This document shows positions 63,769 through 64,000 of a DNA stretch of 64,000 bases, piece after piece. The stretch covers positions 374,501-438,500 of the forward strand of contig NC_064035.1 of assembly GCF_932526225.1 (NCBI RefSeq), read 5' to 3'. Made by a program: the position numbers and the translations under genes. Origin of the DNA: Nematostella vectensis. Taxonomy: Eukaryota; Cnidaria; Anthozoa; Actiniaria; Edwardsiidae. Below the pieces are notes generated by a model that saw nothing but the letters and a program-made list of their open reading frames with translations, made no database searches and was not told where the DNA came from. Each line of letters opens with the position of its first letter. Position 1 is the stretch's first letter.

Positions 63769-64000
63769 TTTTTTTCCGAGTATACTGTTTTATTTTTCCT
63801 AATGTTACTTTTTGGAATTTACATTCGGAAAAAAAATTATCGATTATAACCTTTTGGAGGTTACACTCGTAAAACAAATTCCCGAATGTAACACTGAAGC
63901 TTTTCCCGAATGTAACCTCAAGTCCGATGGTGACTTTTCTTGGGATAGTTTACGATACCAATAGTATTAAAAGTAATTTTCATTACAATTCCCTTCAGCA
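63769..64000 (+). repeat. Partial final monomer, cut by window end
   Basis: The last 232 bases repeat the module cluster and the spacer and stop at TTCAGCA, just before the tRNA-like start. Variants AACACTGAAG, CTCAAGTCC and GACTTTTCTTGGG are present. The array continues beyond the window. Confidence 0.95.

Larger units (their letters stand above)
1..64000. repeat. Tandem satellite array, ~546-bp monomer, about 117 copies
   Basis: Every part of the window aligns to one unit repeated head to tail. The palindrome CAGGATCCTG marks the register. I read it at 441, 986, 1530, 2077, 2624, 3170, 3717, 4260, 4799, 5348, 5895, 6439, 6985, 7532, 8077, 8629, 9176, 9723, 10266, 10810, 11355, 11833, 12378, 12923, 13472, 14021, 14568, 15115 and so on to 63662, 117 marks in all. 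Two carry a base change (57669, 60945). Most spacings are 539-552 bp; outliers are 478 (11355 to 11833) and 529 (61492 to 62021). Each monomer start used here is the previous mark plus 107. Most length variation lies in one T tract. Copies differ by scattered substitutions, so this is not a perfect assembly loop. Organisation is typical of eukaryotic satellite DNA; chromosomal location and species are unknown. No unique DNA interrupts it. Confidence 0.98.

Noticed and set aside
1-64000. CRISPR array or other prokaryotic repeat
   Set aside because: The unit is about 546 bp with no short repeats alternating with unique spacers, and there are no cas-like genes. The tRNA-type boxes and T runs fit a eukaryote.
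1-64000. 5S rRNA, spliced-leader or snRNA tandem gene array
   Set aside because: Tandem Pol III or snRNA genes can have units of this size, but I recognise no 5S rRNA, spliced-leader donor or snRNA core in the consensus on either strand.
1-64000. Assembly artefact (looped contig)
   Set aside because: Monomers carry many different, nested variants and block duplications with private mutations, which a simple loop would not produce. Local errors in T-tract length remain possible.

Overview
The whole 64,000-base window is one uninterrupted head-to-tail tandem array. The unit is about 546 bp and A+T-rich, and all copies have the same orientation. A 10-bp palindrome (CAGGATCCTG) serves as a register mark. 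I read it by eye 117 times, including two one-base variants, at a mean spacing of 545 bp. The window opens at a monomer boundary and ends inside a 118th, partial monomer. I found no unique sequence between copies, no protein-coding gene that looks real, no rRNA, no transposase or reverse transcriptase and no CRISPR array. The open frames of 60-106 codons occur on both strands at the same monomer positions, mostly start at TTG, and appear or vanish with single-base indels, so they are by-products of the repeat.

This is the architecture of eukaryotic satellite DNA. The tRNA-derived sequence with internal RNA polymerase III boxes and a T-run behind it points the same way. I cannot name the species, and the sequence does not show whether the locus is centromeric, subtelomeric or interstitial.

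Layout of one monomer (coordinates of the first copy): 1-153 is a cluster of seven degenerate copies of one module (core CCGAATGTAACC) in both orientations at roughly 22-bp steps. 154-235 is A+T-rich spacer with nothing recognisable except a TATA-like stretch. 236-307 is a 72-nt decayed tRNA with a degraded A box and a perfect B box (GGTTCGATTCC). 308-333 is a long, length-variable T tract, the natural stop for Pol III. 334-547 is spacer carrying three perfect palindromes (TATCGATA, TGTCATGACA, CAGGATCCTG).

Monomers fall into recognisable classes, defined by the T-tract architecture, the tRNA-like D-arm and anticodon-arm alleles, the length of the A-tract near 61-69, and private mutations. 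Classes are not randomly ordered. Blocks of 1, 2, 3, 4, 6, 7 and 8-9 monomers recur at fixed offsets of about 549, 1,087-1,094, 2,183-2,189, 5,442, 6,006, 7,090, 14,674 and 20,134 bp. The window therefore records layered segmental duplications. One monomer (spacing 478 bp) has a 67-bp deletion with CTAA microhomology. Another (529 bp) has lost most of its T tract. A divergent island lies at about 30.5-36.0 kb.

The most interesting possibility is a Pol III-competent, or at least TFIIIC-binding, satellite with one tRNA-derived unit every 546 bp. That is an inference from box positions and tract placement; nothing here shows transcription.
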